64,000 nt of DNA from Mycobacterium lepraemurium (GTDB lineage Bacteria; Actinomycetota; Actinomycetes; Mycobacteriales; Mycobacteriaceae), in contig CP021238.1 of NCBI GenBank assembly GCA_002291465.1, positions 558,001 to 622,000 of the forward strand, written 5' to 3'. Position numbers and translations under genes: made by a program. Shown piece by piece: positions 62,274 to 64,000 of this stretch (within the stretch, counting starts at the first letter, position 1; every line of letters starts with the position of its first letter). The notes beneath the pieces are model-generated. The model ran no database searches, was not told where the DNA came from, and was given only the letters and a program-made list of their open reading frames with translations.

Positions 62274-64000
62274 TTACGGCGGCGGCTGCCCGGGCGCCGG
62301 CGGCGGTGGCGCCAGCAGCGGAATGGTGATCGGCGGCAGCCCCGGAATCTCGACCACCTGCGAACCGACCGGCGGGGGCGCGCCCTCCGGCGGTGGCGGC
62401 GGGGCCGGCGGGATGCCGTTGCTGACCTGGATGGTGATGATCGACCCGGGAATCGTCGCGCCGCTCGGTGTCGTGCCGACCACCTCGCCCTGCTTGGCGC
62501 TGTTGTTGACGAAGTTGTTCTGGTCGGCGACCTGGAAACCCGCCTCCTTGATGCGCTGACGCGCCGCGTCGATGTCCAGGCCTGCCACGCTGGGCACCCG
62601 CGACCCCGGCGCGCCGTCCACGTAGCGGGGGTCGGTGGGCGGCAACTGCACTGGACCGAAATTGGTGGCGATCGGCTTCATCGCGGTGAACCAGGTGCGG
62701 GCCGGCTCGTTACCGCCGTACAGGTCGCCCTCGCCGCAGTGGCGCAGCGGGGCCGAACACAGATCCGTCGGATTCGGCGAGTCGTCGTAGATGTAGTTGG
62801 CCGCCGCGTAGTGGTTGGTGAAGCCGACGAAGCCCGACGACCGGTGGGCTTCGGTGGTGCCCGTCTTGCCGGACATGGGCAGGTCCCAACCTGCCGCGCC
62901 GGCCGAACCGGCCGCCGTGCCGCCGCCCACCGCGTCCTTGCTCATCGCGTTGGCCATGGTGTTGGCCAGGCCCTCGGGCACCACCTGATCGCAGGTCTCG
63001 GTGGTCACCGCCACCTCGTTGCCCTTGCGGTCGATCAGCTTGTCGATCGGATTGGGCGGGCACCAGGTGCCGTCGGAGGCCAGGGTGGCCGCGACGTTGG
63101 ACAGCTCCAGCGCGTTCACCTCGATCGGGCCCAGCGTGAACGAGCCGATGCTCTGGCGTTTGACGAAGTCGGCCAGGCTCTCGTTGCTGTCGGGGTTGTA
63201 GTCGTGGGCGGTGCCGGGGTCGGCGTAGGAGCGCAATCCCAGCTTGATCGCCATGTCCACCGTGCGCGTCACCCCGACCTGCTGGATCAGTTTGGCGAAC
63301 GCGGTGTTGGGCGAGGTGGCCAGCGCCTCGGTGACGTTCATCGAGCCCTTGTAGTTGCCGGCGTTGACCACGCACCAGGTGTCCTTCGGGCAGCCCTTGG
63401 CCCCGCCGCTACCCATGCCCTTGGCCTGGAACCGGCCCGGCACCTCCAGCGTGGCGTTGATGCCCATGCCCATGTCCAGCGCCGCGGCCGTGGTGAAGAT
63501 CTTGAACACCGATCCCGCGCCGTCGCCGACCAGCGAGAACGGCTGCGGGCGCATGGTCTGCCCGGCGTCGACGTCCAGGCCATAGGTGCGGTTGCTGGCC
63601 ATCGCCATCACCTTGTGCGACGTCTTGCCGGGCTGGATCACGCTCATCACGCTCGAGATGCCGGGCAGCATCGGGCTGGCGAACTTGTTGATGGCCGCCT
63701 TGACCGGGATCTGCACGTCGGGGTCCAGCGTCGTCTTGATCAAATAGCCGCCCCGGGCCACCTGTTCCTTGCTGATCCCGGCCCGGGACAGGTACTCCTG
63801 CACGTAGTCGCAGAAGTACGCCCGGTCACCGGCCGCGATGCAGCCGCGGGGCAGCTCGTTGGGCTGCGGCAGGATGCCCAGCGGCGCGGCCTTGGCGGCG
63901 CGCAGCGCGTCGGCCTCCTGCGGGATGTTCTCGATCATGGTGTCCAGCACCAGGTTTCGGCGGGCCAGCGCGCCTTCGGGGTTGGTGTAGGGGTTGAGCG
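62274..64000 (-). CDS. ponA2: Bifunctional penicillin-binding protein PonA2, C-terminal part
   Basis: The frame is open to the right edge; the N-terminal glycosyltransferase domain lies outside. Visible: the transpeptidase motifs SVFK (in AGSVFKIFTTAAALDMG), SPN (in ALATSPNTAFAKLIQQ) and KTG (in MSGKTGTTEAHRS), plus SIGSFTLGPIEVNALELSNV. A C-terminal PASTA domain follows (VPSVAGLDIDAARQRIKEAG, then GEVVGTTPSGATIPGSIITI), ending in a proline-rich tail. It polymerises and crosslinks peptidoglycan and is needed for stress survival. At least 575 residues are in the window. Intact as far as seen. Confidence 0.93.
   Translation of the reverse strand, partial: LNPYTNPEGALARRNLVLDTMIENIPQEADALRAAKAAPLGILPQPNELPRGCIAAGDRAYFCDYVQEYLSRAGISKEQVARGGYLIKTTLDPDVQIPVKAAINKFASPMLPGISSVMSVIQPGKTSHKVMAMASNRTYGLDVDAGQTMRPQPFSLVGDGAGSVFKIFTTAAALDMGMGINATLEVPGRFQAKGMGSGGAKGCPKDTWCVVNAGNYKGSMNVTEALATSPNTAFAKLIQQVGVTRTVDMAIKLGLRSYADPGTAHDYNPDSNESLADFVKRQSIGSFTLGPIEVNALELSNVAATLASDGTWCPPNPIDKLIDRKGNEVAVTTETCDQVVPEGLANTMANAMSKDAVGGGTAAGSAGAAGWDLPMSGKTGTTEAHRSSGFVGFTNHYAAANYIYDDSPNPTDLCSAPLRHCGEGDLYGGNEPARTWFTAMKPIATNFGPVQLPPTDPRYVDGAPGSRVPSVAGLDIDAARQRIKEAGFQVADQNNFVNNSAKQGEVVGTTPSGATIPGSIITIQVSNGIPPAPPPPPEGAPPPVGSQVVEIPGLPPITIPLLAPPPPAPGQPPP

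Overview
The window is chromosomal DNA of a slow-growing Mycobacterium close to the M. avium complex. Evidence: about 68-70% GC, many GTG starts, ATGA/GTGA stop-start overlaps, and long blocks in the same gene order as M. tuberculosis Rv3682-Rv3723 (ponA2, metallophosphoesterase, cds1, glpK, Rv3698, Rv3699, egtA, Rv3705c, DUF4185, asd, ask, leuA, dnaQ-like, murT, gatD, recR, ybaB, ami1, Rv3718c, the FAD/cyclopropane-synthase pair, dnaX, aspC, ffs RNA, tRNA-Ser, Rv3723). About twenty genes are broken by frameshifts, nonsense codons or deletions, while core metabolic, replication and cell-wall genes are intact. That pattern suggests a host-adapted, decaying genome such as M. lepraemurium. The species name is inference, and a noisy assembly could add some of the single-base indels.

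Layout. 1-4.1 kb: an LLM-family flavin oxidoreductase end, a GntR/FCD regulator with a palindromic operator, a decayed LLM oxidoreductase, an intact CoA-transferase and a deleted HpcH/HpaI aldolase. 4.1-12.6 kb: an intact methylcitrate-cycle operon, prpD-prpB-prpC-pca, divergent from its regulator prpR; Pca makes the oxaloacetate that PrpC consumes. 12.6-16.1 kb: a decay zone (PfkB kinase, D-2-hydroxyacid dehydrogenase, TetR remnant, GH172/DUF2961 remnant). 16.0-27.5 kb: rhomboid-like protein, cytochrome P450 behind a 14-codon SDR stub, TetR/epimerase pair, cutinase, a frameshifted DapB-like gene, a split TPR-CHAT gene, a frameshifted LpqH-like lipoprotein and a broken ParB-like gene.

27.5-44.8 kb is the conserved core: tRNA-Ser, 4.5S RNA, aspC, dnaX, a lipid-modifying FAD oxidoreductase/methyltransferase pair, ami1, ybaB, recR, gatD-murT, an exonuclease with a C-terminal clamp-binding motif, leuA with a newly noticed leucine leader region, and ask-asd followed by a DUF4185 (GH183) arabinanase-like gene. 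44.9-46.7 kb holds tandem His-rich membrane-protein paralogues (one broken) and a PknH-type sensor-domain protein.

46.9-50.9 kb shows collapse of ergothioneine synthesis: egtA has lost its stop, and most of egtB, all of egtC and egtD and the first part of egtE are deleted, leaving an in-frame egtB'-'egtE fusion. The adjacent methyltransferase has lost key SAM-binding residues. 51-57.7 kb carries glpK and a cluster with SigF-type features (rsfB, DUF6328, UsfY-like, DUF4193) with several broken members. 57.8-64 kb has an Mrr-type nuclease-like membrane protein, a GAF-ANTAR regulator, tRNA-Pro, cds1, a metallophosphoesterase and the C-terminal part of ponA2, which runs off the right edge.
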